The notes under the pieces: model-generated | Told to the model about the DNA's origin: nothing | Seen by the model: the letters and a program-made list of their open reading frames with translations, nothing else | The model's database searches: none | Assembly (NCBI GenBank): GCA_006384855.1 | Contig: VCJN01000837.1 | Span: 124,001 to 188,000 of the forward strand | Reading direction: 5' to 3' | Length of the DNA stretch: 64,000 nucleotides | DNA from: Tetraselmis striata | Lineage: Eukaryota > Chlorophyta > Chlorodendrophyceae > Chlorodendrales > Chlorodendraceae | Translations under genes and position numbers: made by a program | Shown here: positions 22,901 through 34,483 of the stretch, in pieces | Layout of the letters: every line of letters starts with the position of its first letter | Numbering within the stretch: the first letter of the stretch is position 1

Positions 22901-25900
22901 GCCATTCGCGGGCGGCAACAAATTGTCTTTCGTTCGCGGATAGTGCCGGATACTTATGTGTATATCGTGCGATATATGTGCACATTTGTATGATATACTC
23001 TTAAGCCGTGTTGCCTCCTTGGGTAGGGGCCCGCACCAATTTTCTGGGTCTTATATTGACATGTTTGGCGACCCACTTCGAAGTAGTTATTAACTTATGT
23101 AGGCCCGTCTAATGAAGAGTTTGGCGGCACATGCTGCTCGTGATGGTCAAAAATCAATGCGTGTTCGAGATGGCGAGTCGAGCGGTTGAATTGCGTACAG
23201 CGACATATTATCGTTAACTTGCGTCGGTGGGGCGCTACATCCAAGCGCAGCTCCGAAACCAATGGTGAAAAGCTCTAGAGATAAAGAAATGCCCTACAAC
23301 CACACAAAACGCAACGAATCCGGGCGTGTCCTTACCAAACGTGCTTCCGCCGCACTTTTCGTCGAATTGTGCCAACATGGCTCCGAAACCAAAAGGTCAA
23401 GAAAAGTGTAACACCCCCATCCAACAACAGTCCGCAAAATAACAGCTACACTATGTACTCGCACACGATTATTGTTGTGCCACCGCCCAGCAGAGGCCGC
23501 ACCAATTGAATTGAGATATAATACTAGAAATGGTGTTATGTGGCGCTTCCCCCGCCTACGGGTACGGGCGCGTGTAAAACACTTGCGTCGTGCGCAACGG
23601 GCGCATGTTTGAATCCTGCCAGTCGGACTAGGACGCCGGGCGGCGGCCGCGGGGCGAGTAGAGGTAGAGACCGCGGTAGTCGCAGCCGATAATTCTAACT
23701 TTAAGTTCATACGCGGGAAAAATGACCGCCAAGTGCGCACAGTAGCAACCGAATGTTATGCCATAATGAAGTCCCAACGGCTTGCGAGGACATGGGCTCG
23801 TGATGATACATAGGGCTGCCGATTAGATAGCCCGACTAGATAGAGCCACCACACAGACCCGACTAGATAGCTTGACTAGATAGAGCCTCCACACAGCCCT
23901 GGCTAGATGATGTATACATAGGGCATACAAATAACAACCTACCTGACCCTAGTTGTACATCATTGCGTAGGTTTTGCGGCGGGCCATCTCGCATACAATC
24001 GATTCGCCAACACCACAGCCGTTTGTTTTTTTTGCTGGCACACGCCACCGGCCCACCGCATCCGACCATGCGACGATTGTCATGGGCTACTAGTTGAGGG
24101 TGCACCATGTCGAGCCCGCATACTGCAGGAATAAGCGATTCGATGCGCCGTGTGGCGTGCAGCCTCAGTTCTCGGATGTGTTCCCTTGTCCGTGTTATCT
24201 TGCGGCCTGTAGTACCATATCCGACCGTACGTGTAATCCTAGCAAACTCTGGGTACGAGTTGGATGTATGGATTTGAGGTGATGCGCATCATGCTGAATA
24301 AGCACCACCATAGGCGGCAGCATTCGGTACTAGCATGTAGGGTGCCCTGCCCTGCTTGGTTTTACCGGGTGTATCCCGCCCGTATGGCTTCCGGCGACAC
24401 TGCGGATGCAACGATATATGTTGCTGAAGCGTAGATTTGTTGGTTTCCGAGCGTCGAGAATGCATGCCGATGAGCGCGCGCCGCTTCCCCACCGAAACGT
24501 AGTCGATACGACATTGCAACGTTCTGATGTGAAGACTACTGGACTACTTGACGACAGGTAACCAGCAATGATTGTACATCATCGTAATTGTCTACTTATT
24601 TAACGCCACTGGTTGACTGATCGACGCGCGGTCAATAACTCGATAAGCTGCCGGCGACATCGCCCTTGCCGCGATGCCGCCGCGCGCGAATTTGTTTGCT
24701 GGTTTCAGAGCGCCGAGCAAGGCGAGCGCCTGAAGGTACTACACAGTACCGTTGTCGACACGACACTACATCGCTACGTTTCGATGCTATGCTGCCTACC
24801 CGAAATTACAGATACTATCAGGATCCGACCGAGAAGCACCACGTGGCTGACCGGCGCCGTCTGGCTTCCAGCGACACCAATACTACTCGCACGTCGCGAT
24901 GCGGCCCGCGGCTTGTATGGTTTCGGAGCGCCTATCCTTCCGAGTACTGCTGGCGATGCCCGGACGCTGCGAACAAAAACGTCGACGACGTAGTGTAATG
25001 TTCCGGCCTGCCACCTGACCCGCAACGTTCGCACAGCATCAGGATGCTCTATGCAGTACCACTGCCTTGTCACTCCCGCCGCCCCCCGCCCACTGCGGCC
25101 GCGTCGCCCCGCCGCGATCCCGCGGGCGGCTGTTTTGGTTTCGGAGCCCCCAGCGCCTGCTTCTGATCGCGCCACATTACGAAGGTCGTCCGCGCCGAAC
25201 AAATAACCGTCGACTACAACGCGCGCGATCCGATGATCCGACCCGCGTCGCCAGTCCGCATGCAATGATCGTCGCATATAGCACGACGAGGATTGATCCG
25301 TTTCTGCAACACCGCTGCCTTGCTACTGGTCGACGCCTGTTCCCATGAGACCGTTCGATATCTGGATACACCGACGGGAATAACACACACACACACACAC
25401 ACACACATACACACAGTAACGCTATACAGAAATACCATAGTCGTTGTGGAATTCACAATAGGTATAATACTCGCATATGACAATATGCATTCATACAGTG
25501 ATGCAGACATAAATACAAATATAATCATCGACACATTTTTTTGACGTGTTTAGTAACAGTATGATATAATATGTATGTACCGATGGACTATAAGCATGAG
25601 GTTGAGATATATGTCCTAGTGCAATTCATTACAGTTCTGCGCAAAGTTGTTGCATTTAGTTAAAAGTCCGAATTCTGCTGCTGCTGCTGCTGCTGCTATT
25701 TTTGGTGTACTTGCACGTGTATTGACGCCGCCAGTACGGTTTGTATCAACCCTAGCTCTCCCCCTGTGCGTGGCGTACTTCTGCGCCGTTCCGCCATGCG
25801 CAGCAAAAGTAGTGGACATCATGTTGTCTATTTTGTGTACGGGTAGCCCGCCCTTGGGAGGAATTGGCCTTGGCCTGCGTTATTGTATTCCCGCGCTACA

Positions 25901-26754
25901 AATTAAGCCATCGGCACGTATTCAGCTATTTTTTAAGGGAATTGGGGTGGCAATGATTGGTCGCACATGCCAATATCACAAGGGCGTGGATTCATACTGT
26001 GCTGCTGAGCCTAGTATTGCGATCACCACAACTTTCACAACGCGCTGCATCGCAGGCGCCAAATAAAAACATATTATGTGTTCATAACAGTAATGGAACA
26101 CACGTACGACAGCCTGCCTTTAACGTCGATGGCATGCACGCAGGCGGTGACCACTGCCCGCACAATGGCTAATACCTCTAAATCACAGTTTTACTGACGA
26201 ACAGCCCGCTCCAAAACCAGCGCGCCCACACTTGCTATATCCCCATTCCATGCGCTCTGGATAAGGCTGCGTTCCAGCCGGTGGTGTGGTGGCACACGCA
26301 GCCCCTGGTGGGACAGTAGGTAGATCCATTGGGCATACGCTAGGGTATTGTATGAAATACGTGGCAGGGCTGACCCTCAAACCATTGCTTCCCCCCTCCC
26401 CCCTCTCCCCCGTCCCAAATAGTTTCAGGTTGTCGTCACAGGACCTTTTCCTGCGGGCCTGGCTTTGATCACCTCCAGTGGACGATACTTAGCCGCCAAT
26501 TTGCATGCAGGTTTCTGAATGGTAACCACAGTGAAGGATGCCACATTCCAGATGACTGCACGAGCTGCATTTGCGGATGTAATCATCATCGTAACCGGCA
26601 TAATGGCTCGACTGAATTCACAGTCAGCATGTGCAGATGTAGCCCGGCAGCAAGCTGTTCCTGCAGCAGCGAGCTTGCACGTTCCGACTCCATGCTACCT
26701 TGTCGCCATCCTTGAGATACAGAGCGAGTGAGATAGGGCCACCTGCGGCGCAGG

Positions 26755-28795
26755 TCAGAAGCGGGCCTTGTAGGCCTCTGCCGCCTTCCGCTGCTGCTCC
26801 TTGCGGTACTTCTCGAAGCACTTGGTGATGACCACTGGGTCGGGCTCCTCGTCGTAGGAGCCGATCAGCTGGTACTGCTCCTCTCGCCGGGTGATGTCCA
26901 CGCGCTTGTAGATCTGCATGTCCGGTGCGTCCACCAATGGTGTCAGGTGAAAGGGTGGCAGGAGAATGTTAATCAGTGATGGCTACGTGCAGAGGACAGG
27001 GCGGGGGTAGTCTCATGGGGGTGAGTAGGATGGAAGGGGGTGGGCCAGGGCGGGCGGGAGGGGGGGGGGGGGGGGGGGGGGGCAACACACCTCCCAGGGC
27101 CCGCCGTACACATAGCGCAGCGCGCCCACGATGGGGTAGAAGGTCCCCGCCTTGTAGAGCAGGCGAAAGTGGCCGGCAGTGCTGATCGGGAGGGTCAGAA
27201 AGACAACGTTACCGCCAGCCACGTGAACCACTGCCATACTGACCACACGCAGAGGGGCGTGCATCAACATCACAGGCAGGGTTCTGACTGGTGAGCCAGG
27301 GGCGGCGTGGGGGGCGGCGTACACAAACGACCCGGTGAAGCTCAAGCGCTCGGCGCGCCCACGCACACCCATCATGCCCCCTGCCCATCACAGCCGGTGC
27401 CGGTCAGCCATGCGCGTATCCCTGCCTCGGAACAAAGGCAACCAGAAGGCGGAGTCGATGGATGCAGGAGACAAGAGCTGAGATCGGCATGGAGATAATG
27501 GATTACCGGAGGATGGCACGTCCTTCAGGATGGGGTTCACCAGCAGGATCTGCTTGCCCTTGGCCTCCGCTGCGTCCACCTGCCAGGACAGCCCAACCAC
27601 GCCGGGATCGCTCAGCACAGACAGGGGGATCGCTGGACGTGCGGGTGGCGCACAGGCGGACCCGCACCATCTCCTGCAGCTCGTAGATGACAGCGCCATT
27701 GACGACATTCTGCGGCGCGATGAGGATGAACACCGCCGTCTCGTCGTCCACCTGGTCCGCGCCCACCTGGCCCAGCCCGACGAAGGGCCCCGCCTCACCC
27801 CAGTCCATCATCTCCAGGATGCGCCGCACGCCAGAGAGAGCCAGCGGCATGCCCTACGCCACCGCCCAGCAGCAGCCGCCGCCCAGGAAATCAGCTCACA
27901 TAGGAGAGCAGATAATATACAGCAGCCCCCCCCCCCCCCCCCCCCCGGCGGGATATCCCCCCCAAACCTGAGATTGTGTTTAGGCTCGGCAGTTACACAT
28001 GCAGGGATAGTGAGGTATCTAGCGCAGTGCCGCAGTGTCAGGTTGGCGCTCGGCAGCAGCTCATGAAGCAACATGGCGCTGTTCATTAGCATCAGGCAAG
28101 CGGCTCAGAAGGAATGCGCAGAGGGGGGGGGGGGGGGGGGGGGCACCGTGAAAACGCCCTGTCCCAGCGCCTGCTGCACGCATATCTTGACCCGCACCCC
28201 GTCCTGCGCCAGCGCAGCCGCCACCTCGCGCACCATCTCCAGCAGAGTGCCGATGCGGTAGACATCCATCTGGCCGTCCATTGGGCAAGCAAGCGGCCAT
28301 GGGGGGGGGGGGGGGGGGGGGCGGTCAGCCCCCCCCCCCCCCCCCCCCCCTCGCTGCATCAACGTGTTGCTCACCCACCTGATGACACCTCTGCAGCTGT
28401 TGCTGGAACAGCCAGAAAGTTGTAGCGTCCAGCTTCCCACCCTCCCTCAACTGCACTAGGCTGGACAGCCCCGCATCCCCCCCCCCCTTCCCCCCCCTTT
28501 TGGCAGTACCAACAGTTGCCCTAACCTTGTGAGGGTAGAGGGATGAGGGAGATGAAGTGGGTCACCTCCGGGTTGAGTTCAGGGATAGTCATCTGCAGTG
28601 TCATGCGCGACTCGCCGGCATCCACCGCGCCCTTCACCGCCTTGACGCTTAGCTTGTAAAAGTGCTGCCGCAGCTCGCGCGGGTGCGGGACACGGTTGAG
28701 CTTGGTGGGGATGGGCTCTGTCAGCGCGGAGGGCACCTGCACCTGCACGTTCGCACAGCGGCGACACAGCGTCTCAGCGTAGTGGGCCGGGACCG
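26755..28795 (-). CDS. DUF1995-domain protein, probably plastid (LPA3-like family)
   Basis: Eight exons splice in phase: 28795-28566, 28450-28379, 28269-28147, 27853-27668, 27579-27507, 27380-27323, 27181-27091 and 26913-26755 (TGA at 26757-26755). The order of motifs matches DUF1995: a start rich in helix (FYKLSVKAVKGAVDAGESRM, then IPELNPE), VRVKICVQQALGQG, VFILIAPQNVVNGAVIYELQ, ILLVNPILKDVP, GMMGVRGRAERLSFTGSFV, TAGHFRLLYKAGTFYPIVGA, YGGPWE, and EEQYQLIGSYDEEPDPVVIT. The family is confined to photosynthetic organisms and includes LPA3, linked to photosystem II assembly. The true start and any transit peptide must lie upstream of 28795 and were not found. Two introns contain long G or C runs, including a G21/C22 hairpin. 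Confidence 0.85.
28301..28350. repeat. G21-loop-C22 perfect hairpin in an intron
   Basis: 21 G at 28301-28321, then CGGTCAG, then 22 C at 28329-28350, in the intron between exons 28450-28379 and 28269-28147 of the DUF1995 gene. The transcript could fold into a G:C stem of about 20 pairs or, through the G half, a quadruplex. Confidence 0.95.
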
Positions 28796-28869
28796 TCTGC
28801 GGCTGCGCAGCTCCCCCCCCCACCCCCTCCCGGGCCTGGCCTCCTCCTTCCAATCCCCAATAATGGGCA

Positions 28870-29890
28870 GAGCATCGGCGTAATGGACGATGAGTGTGCT
28901 GTATGTACTACGGCTCGAGTGTTTCTACATGGAGTCGAGATTTCACCATCTGGGTGCTCTCAGGCCTGAGACCTTTCGAGGGAACTGCCCGAGCTGAGTT
29001 CACGTCAGTCTGTTAGGTGAGTGCAGCTGAATTCCGACCACACGGCACTTGCAAATGGCAGCTCTCGCCGCATTCTAAAACATTCATTGCCACATTGCAC
29101 AGCATGGTTTCTGGGAGGGTTCTGAACTGGCTTCTTGCCTAGGTTCGACTGGAAGGCTGTAGGCAGTTCAGCCTATGTTTGGCCCCACTGAATTCAGCAG
29201 TTAGGTCTCAACGGAACACCTCTCAGGGGCATTTATTTCAGCGCCACGCTCAACTTGCCACGGCTCGGCTATTTCGGGCCGAAATTGGGTGTCGAGAACT
29301 TGCCTTCTCACCACCGTCATCGGCCTGCGCCCGTGCGACAAGGCGCACAGCGGGCCTCGGGGCGCATTCAGCTCGCCTGGGCGGCAGGCTGGCTGCTCGC
29401 GGGCGCGCGCCCATCAAGAGGCCCGGGGAGGACGAGCAGCGGCGCGCGCTGCTGTTGATGGAAGGCGCCCGCGCACAGGCCGCAGCTGACGCCATCGTGC
29501 CCGGCTGCAGAAAGGACGTGGCAAGCGTAGTCGCGTTGATATCCAACGATGCGGCCGATGCAGGCAGTGGCACGAAAGGGGCGGACACCGTGTGCAGGTG
29601 CCGTAGGTAAGGTGTCGCCTAGTCGCGATCAACCTGGCCAGTTCTTCTGAGACGACATCGGGTGACATCGCTGGCGTACGGCGCGGAACCGGTGATGCTG
29701 CCCCACGCGGCGCGTGCTGCGCCGTGCCTGCCAGCGCCCGAGTGCTATATACGTGAAATTCTATAAATATCGCAATATATCCGTACTAATACACAAATCT
29801 CAACGCTATGTTATCGAAACTGTACGGACACGAGCTGATGTGCGGATGATGTGCGCCTTCTCTTCATGACGAACGGCCGCAGGAATAACC
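28870..29890. other. Spacer with one unassigned ORF
   Basis: This lies between the DUF1995 gene and the LINE tail. A plus-strand frame ending at 29610 is open and GC-rich over its last 120 codons (AAADAIVPGCRKDVASVVAL), but I cannot assign it to a family. The 5' exon or promoter of the DUF1995 gene should also lie at its left edge. Confidence 0.4.
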
Positions 29891-29891
29891 C

Positions 29892-30145
29892 ACGGACCTT
29901 TCGTGGTCAGTGCCGGGTATTTTGATGGCAGTGTTTTAGACGGTGATCCAACAGTGTTGGAAATTCCGTCACTGGCCTCCAATTAGTCTTGCGAAATGCT
30001 TCGGCAATTTGCTTGATGACTTTAACGGAGCGTCGCCTACCCAGGGCTTTCCGTAACTGGATTGCTGCCCAAACGGCCGTCGTAGAGACGCTGCAAGGGT
30101 TTCACTGGTGCCAGTCCTGTCCCGGGGGCGAAAAAAAAAAAAAAC
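29892..30145 (+). mobile_element. LINE 3' end, 5'-truncated, with poly(A)
   Basis: About 250 bases match the 3' untranslated tails of the LINE copies at 48537 (reverse complement) and 54358 (direct). They begin at GGACCTTTCGTGGTCAGTG and end at CAGTCCTGTCCCGGGGGCG followed by about 13 A. The insertion ends about 290 bases before the MED31 start codon. Confidence 0.9.
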
Positions 30146-30432
30146 CCCCACGGAGGGTACTGCCGCCGACGATGCTTGATGTGAGCATCGCTTGCTACTG
30201 AGGCTGTGAGCTTGGGTTTTTTCCTAAAGAGCTTAGAGGTTTATAGTGATCTCGCCGCAAGAAGTGATTCTTCTGGCCCTGTAGTGCGGAGCTTGCTGTA
30301 CTGTTGCTCATCACCGCAGGCGCAGGCATCTTCTCTACGAGCCGCACATCCCGGGTGGCTAACGGGCGTCCGCCTCCGACTACCCTGTACCCGTGCTCGC
30401 GCATCGCTTGAGGTAGCTACTCCGAAGGAACT

Positions 30433-31690
30433 ATGGCGGAGCAGGAGGGAGGCGGCGAGGCGGCGGAGGGCGGCGAGATGGCCGTAGACCGCCGCATGGC
30501 GACCGAAGCGGACACGGGCTGCAGTGATAAGGAGCGCTTCGTGCTGGAACTAGAGTTTGTTCAGGTGTGTGTGTTGGTTGGGGGGGGGGGGGGGGAGCAT
30601 CGCCTGAACCTCAAAAGCTCGGTACAGCGCCGCGCCGTTGGCACAAGCCCCGCGCTACCGCCATCTGCCAATAAACTCCCCCCCCGCCCCCCCCCCCCCC
30701 CCTCTCTTGCGAGTATAGGGATGAGAGGAATCCCCTCCCCCCCCCCCCCCCCCCCCCCCCCCCTTCCGGCGTTATATGGCTCATCCCTGCTGACAGGGTG
30801 GTTTCAAAATTTGGTGCCGACAACACACTTGCGGAAAATATCTAAAACAAATCGCCTTGCTTTATGTCACCCGAACGAGACAAATATGCAACGAATGCAC
30901 AACGAAACTGAGAAAATTCTACCAGGCACCACTACAATTCTGTTGATATGGCCTTCCTTGGCACCCGTTCTAACTGGAACAACCGCAGTGATGAATGAGC
31001 AGCAGATGCGGTTTTTAGAACATCTGCGGCACGCACCGGAGGCCTCAGTCTGCCATATGTGTGTGCGAGCGTGTGTGCTTGCCTGCCTACTGTCTGTCTA
31101 CCTGTCTGTCTTGTCTGTTTGTGTTCCGCTGAAACCCCCGCCCCCTCCCCCCCTTGCTCCTCTCGGCACCATCCCCTCCTTTGCTTCATCCTCCGTGGCG
31201 CGCAGGGGCTGGCCAACCCGCACTACCTCAACTGGCTGGCGCAGAACAAGTACTTTGCGGACCCCGCGTTCATCCAGTACCTGCAGTACCTGCAGTACTG
31301 GCGGGAGCCGGCGTACCGCAAGTTCCTGATATACCCGCAGGCGCCGCCCTGCTCTCCTCCCCGCCTGCCCGGGTGCTCGACCACGGCGCATCTTCATGGG
31401 TGCATGTCCCCGACGCAGCGCCCGTACCTGTGAGCGTGAAGTCCCCCCCTGTCCTCATGGTTGCCATCGCGCAGACACTATACTTCCTGGAGCTGCTGCA
31501 GAGCGAGACGTTCCGGGCCGCGATCGCCAACCCAGGCGCCAAGGAGATGGTGCACCGGCAGCAGCTCTACTTCTGGCGTTTTTTCCGGGGGAACCGCATC
31601 AAGGAGGAGCTCGCGGCGGCCCGGGAGGACCCCCCTGCGGCCGGGGAGGCAGCCGATAGCATCATGGCGGATGCAAACGGGGCTGCCTGA
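30433..31690 (+). CDS. MED31: Mediator complex subunit 31
   Basis: Three exons: 30433-30563, 31206-31340 and 31475-31690 (TGA). The spliced protein has an acidic Glu/Ala/Gly-rich lead of about 35 residues. It then follows the MED31/SOH1 core without gaps: RFVLELEFVQ, GLANPHYLNWLAQNKYF, FIQYLQYLQYWREPAYRKFL, IYPQTLYFLELLQSETFR, KEMVHRQQLYFWRFFRGNRI. An Ala/Glu-rich tail of about 25 residues ends it. MED31 is a small helical subunit of the Mediator middle module, which links activators to RNA polymerase II in the nucleus. Intron 1 is 642 bases, with G and C runs. Intron 2 must start with GC (CAG|GCGCCG) and end in AG, because the join P-Q-T-L-Y matches the family exactly and no GT is near. Confidence 0.95.
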
Positions 31691-32701
31691 TCACACGGGG
31701 CACAACTCGTCTATTCACCCCATTCCGCCACGATGCCTGCTATGCACGGCAGTCTGAGGGCCACAGACGTATACAATTTGAAGTACGCTCTGCCGATCGT
31801 GAGGAATGCATGCTCGCAGCTTGCTCTTAATATGCTTGCATGTGGCAGTGCACACCCCCCTCCCCCCCCCCCCCCCCCCCTCTCTCTCCCGGGCATACAC
31901 TTGTGATTGGTACCGGCGCAGGAATAAGAAAATCGCAGATAAGACCCTGCCCTACCTGACAGAGGTTCAGCGTGGATGGAACTGACGTAATATTACCTGT
32001 AGGTAGGTAGCATGCAACCCCAATTGTGTCGAGACATACCTTTCAGGCGGTTATGGGCGTGTCCGCACCCGGAGTGTAGCGGAGAGAATGGCACGAGACA
32101 TCACGGAGACATGCATTAAGTAGGTGCGTTCCGAGTCCTAGCTGTCTTAGGGCATTGAGGCGGGCGGTTGCGGGCAAGGCGGTGTCTAGGGGCTAAAGCG
32201 TCAACGGTATCCGGGAGGCAAAGCAGTGTCCCCGGCGTCACCGCAGCAAACCCACAGAGCAAGAGAGGCGCCTGCCGCTTCATTCGCAGCGGGGTGTGAG
32301 GAAGCAAGCTGGGGGATTGCGCTTGGGGTGTGTGCTGGTCGTGGTCTATTGGGTGGGGCAGGCGGGTGTTTGCCTCTGCTTGCGATCGGGTAGAGCTATC
32401 TGTACTTTACAGGAGTGTTTCACAACGGGAAGGGGGTGAGGAAGAGGGGGCTCCCTAAGCCACCGATGGGCAAAGTGCGCGGTGCTGGAAGTGGGGAGTG
32501 GGCTGCTGTCCAGTTCCAGCACAGCCATCTGAAGTTCAGCGGGGCCATGGGATGAGCAGGCAGCTCGCCCGCTTCCTCCCTGCAGGAACTACTTTCTCCG
32601 GGTGCATTGGCACGTTTTGCCCTAAACCCTAAACCGGCTCCTCAAGCCCAGAGAGGTCGGGCATGAGGGCAAGGCCGGCTTCTGGGCTGGCGAGGGACGC
32701 C
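31691..32701. other. Convergent 3' spacer between MED31 and Serinc
   Basis: About 1 kb between the 3' ends of two convergent genes. It contains a run of C near 31857-31880 followed by CT repeats. No gene is seen. Polyadenylation signals cannot be assigned with confidence. Confidence 0.5.
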
Positions 32702-34483
32702 TCAGAACTCGCGGTCCGGGAAGATGGAGGGCGCGAGCAGCGTCCAGATGTACATGAGGCCGATGAGCCAGAGCGCGCCGATCTTGACCCACACGCTCGC
32801 CCAGCCCACGTCAATCTGGTCCTTGGCCTCCACGCCAACGCCCCAGCCGGTGAGCAGCATGCCAAGGTACATGCTGGCGAGGCTGAAGATGAAGTGGAAG
32901 AAGGAGTAGTTGTAGCTGACGGGTTCGAATTCGTCCATGGCCTTGCCGCCGTCCTCCTCGTCGCCGGCGGCCTCCGAGCCGTTGCTGCCCGTTTCAATGA
33001 GCGGCTGCTCCACCACGGCAGCGGTGGGCGTGGAGGTGGAGAAGAGCGCGGTGTTGGAGCCGGCGCGCAGCGCGGACCACACCACCGCCGCAAGCGTGCC
33101 CAGCATGCTGAGTATGAGCGTGGACTCGTTGCCGGCGCTGATGGCGCCTGCGTCCCCGTCGTCGCCGCCGTGGTAGAGCCCGTTGCACTCGTAGCTGTGT
33201 GGCTCGCTGGCGAGCGCGCTGTAGGTGAGGTACATGCAGTACATGCCGATGACGGCGCTGGGGAAGAGGCTGCCGTTCTTGGCAGCGGGGTGCAGGCTGA
33301 CGAGGCTGAAGGCGCCCACCAGCAGCAGGCTGGAAACGATGAGGAACACGTTGAGCGAGCAGGGCTGCCCGGACTGGGGGTTGAAAAGGTAGAACAGGAA
33401 GCCGGCGGTGCCGATGGTGCCGACGTAGCATCCCACGGTGGCAGCCAGCAGCAGGTAGAGGTAGCGCTCGTCGTCCGCCTCCACCCAGGTGTCGTTGAGA
33501 GTCTGAGTGAAGTCCAGCAGGATGAGCATCTGCAGCACCAGGAAGGCGCCGCCGCCGATGCGCGCCACCCACGCGTACGCGCCCACCACGGGCACCGGCA
33601 GCAGGAAGGGCGCCGCGTTGAAAGCCACCCACAGCAGGAGCTTGATGATCCAGCCGCCGTGGTGCAAGTACATGTCGCGCTTGTCGCTGCGGTACTTGAC
33701 GCCCAGCAGCGCGAGCGCCAGCACGGCGAAGAACAGCCAGTTTCCCATGCTGATGCGGTACACCGCCTGCTTGCCGTACCTGGTGAGGCAGGCGGGAGAG
33801 CAGCCGTAGGCGGGTTAGGGATCGATGCCAACTGATTTCACAATACACAATCACAATGCTTACTTGAAGCGGCATATGTAGAGATAGAAATCGAGATTGA
33901 GTATCAGCCCGTGGTAACGTACTTTTTTGCCTCAAGCTGATCCCCCCATGCCCAGGAGAACAGTGAAAGGGGTGGGGTGTCAAGCACCCGGCACTGGCAA
34001 AGTCGGAGTCAGGCTGCGATCCAGGGAGGACGAGAAGGGCGGTGAGAAAGACTGGAGAGCTGCATACTATTTGCGCTGTGTTTATCATTATTATTGTTGT
34101 CTTTTCGTTTGGGAACGGGTGGTGGGTGGTGGCACTCCAAAGGGTGGTGGATGGAGGTGGTCAGGCAGGGAAACAGTCGGTTAAGGAGAGCGTCGAGCGG
34201 TGGATGGGGACGGGTTGAGGAAGATGAGGGGTTGGTGAGCGCCGCACCAGGCGTCCGGAATGTCCGGCACGTCCCGGCGCACAATCCAGGGGATCCTCTC
34301 CAGCAGCGGCCCCGCGAAGTCGCGCAGCAGCCAGGCGCTCAGCATGGCCAACACGAAGAGCAGGCAGTACGCGAGGCGAGCGGAGCGGCGCATGAGCTCC
34401 TTTGTGGCGGCGCAGCACGCGGTCATGGCGCACGCGCCCACGCAGGAAGCCAGCAGGCTGCCCGCGCCTGTGAGGATGAACAT
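32702..34483 (-). CDS. Serinc/TMS1 family membrane protein
   Basis: Two exons: 34483-34248 and 33779-32702 (TGA at 32704-32702). Splicing joins DAW to YGKQAVYRISMGNW. The family signature follows: VYRISMGNWLFFAVLALALL, HHGGWIIKLLLWVAFNAAPF, DFTQTLNDTWVEADDERYLY, then VIGMYCMYLTYSALASEP. A hydrophilic loop with EDGGKAMDEFEPVSYNYSFF leads to the last helices and SVWVKIGALWLIGLMYIW. Exon 1 encodes MFILTGAGSLLASCVGACAM, equivalent to the Cys-rich start of Serinc proteins. About ten membrane helices are expected. Animal Serincs were named for serine incorporation into lipids, and recent work treats them as lipid transporters or scramblases. The substrate here is unknown. The total of about 437 residues is normal for the family. 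Confidence 0.95.

Larger units (their letters stand above)
20747..26754. other. Repeat-rich spacer without a recognised host gene
   Basis: About 6 kb upstream of the large gene. It contains one copy of a dispersed repeat (21003-21285), a possible decayed element with several broken frames (21480-22900), loosely repeated blocks containing GGTTTCGGAGC-like words (about 24430-25160), an AC microsatellite near 25383-25413, and a GCT-repeat stretch near 25676-25698. A 139-codon plus-strand frame at 25647-26066 starts in that repeat and resembles no family I know. Confidence 0.55.

Noticed and set aside
24613-25348. Plus-strand ORFs near 24.6-25.3 kb
   Set aside because: Short, overlapping, Arg-rich frames in a loosely repeated GC-rich region without any family signature.
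32663-33835. Long plus-strand ORF of 390 codons and minus-strand frames of 400 and 364 codons
   Set aside because: They are shadows of the Serinc exon in other frames. Only the 353-codon frame has the family motifs and hydrophobic helices.
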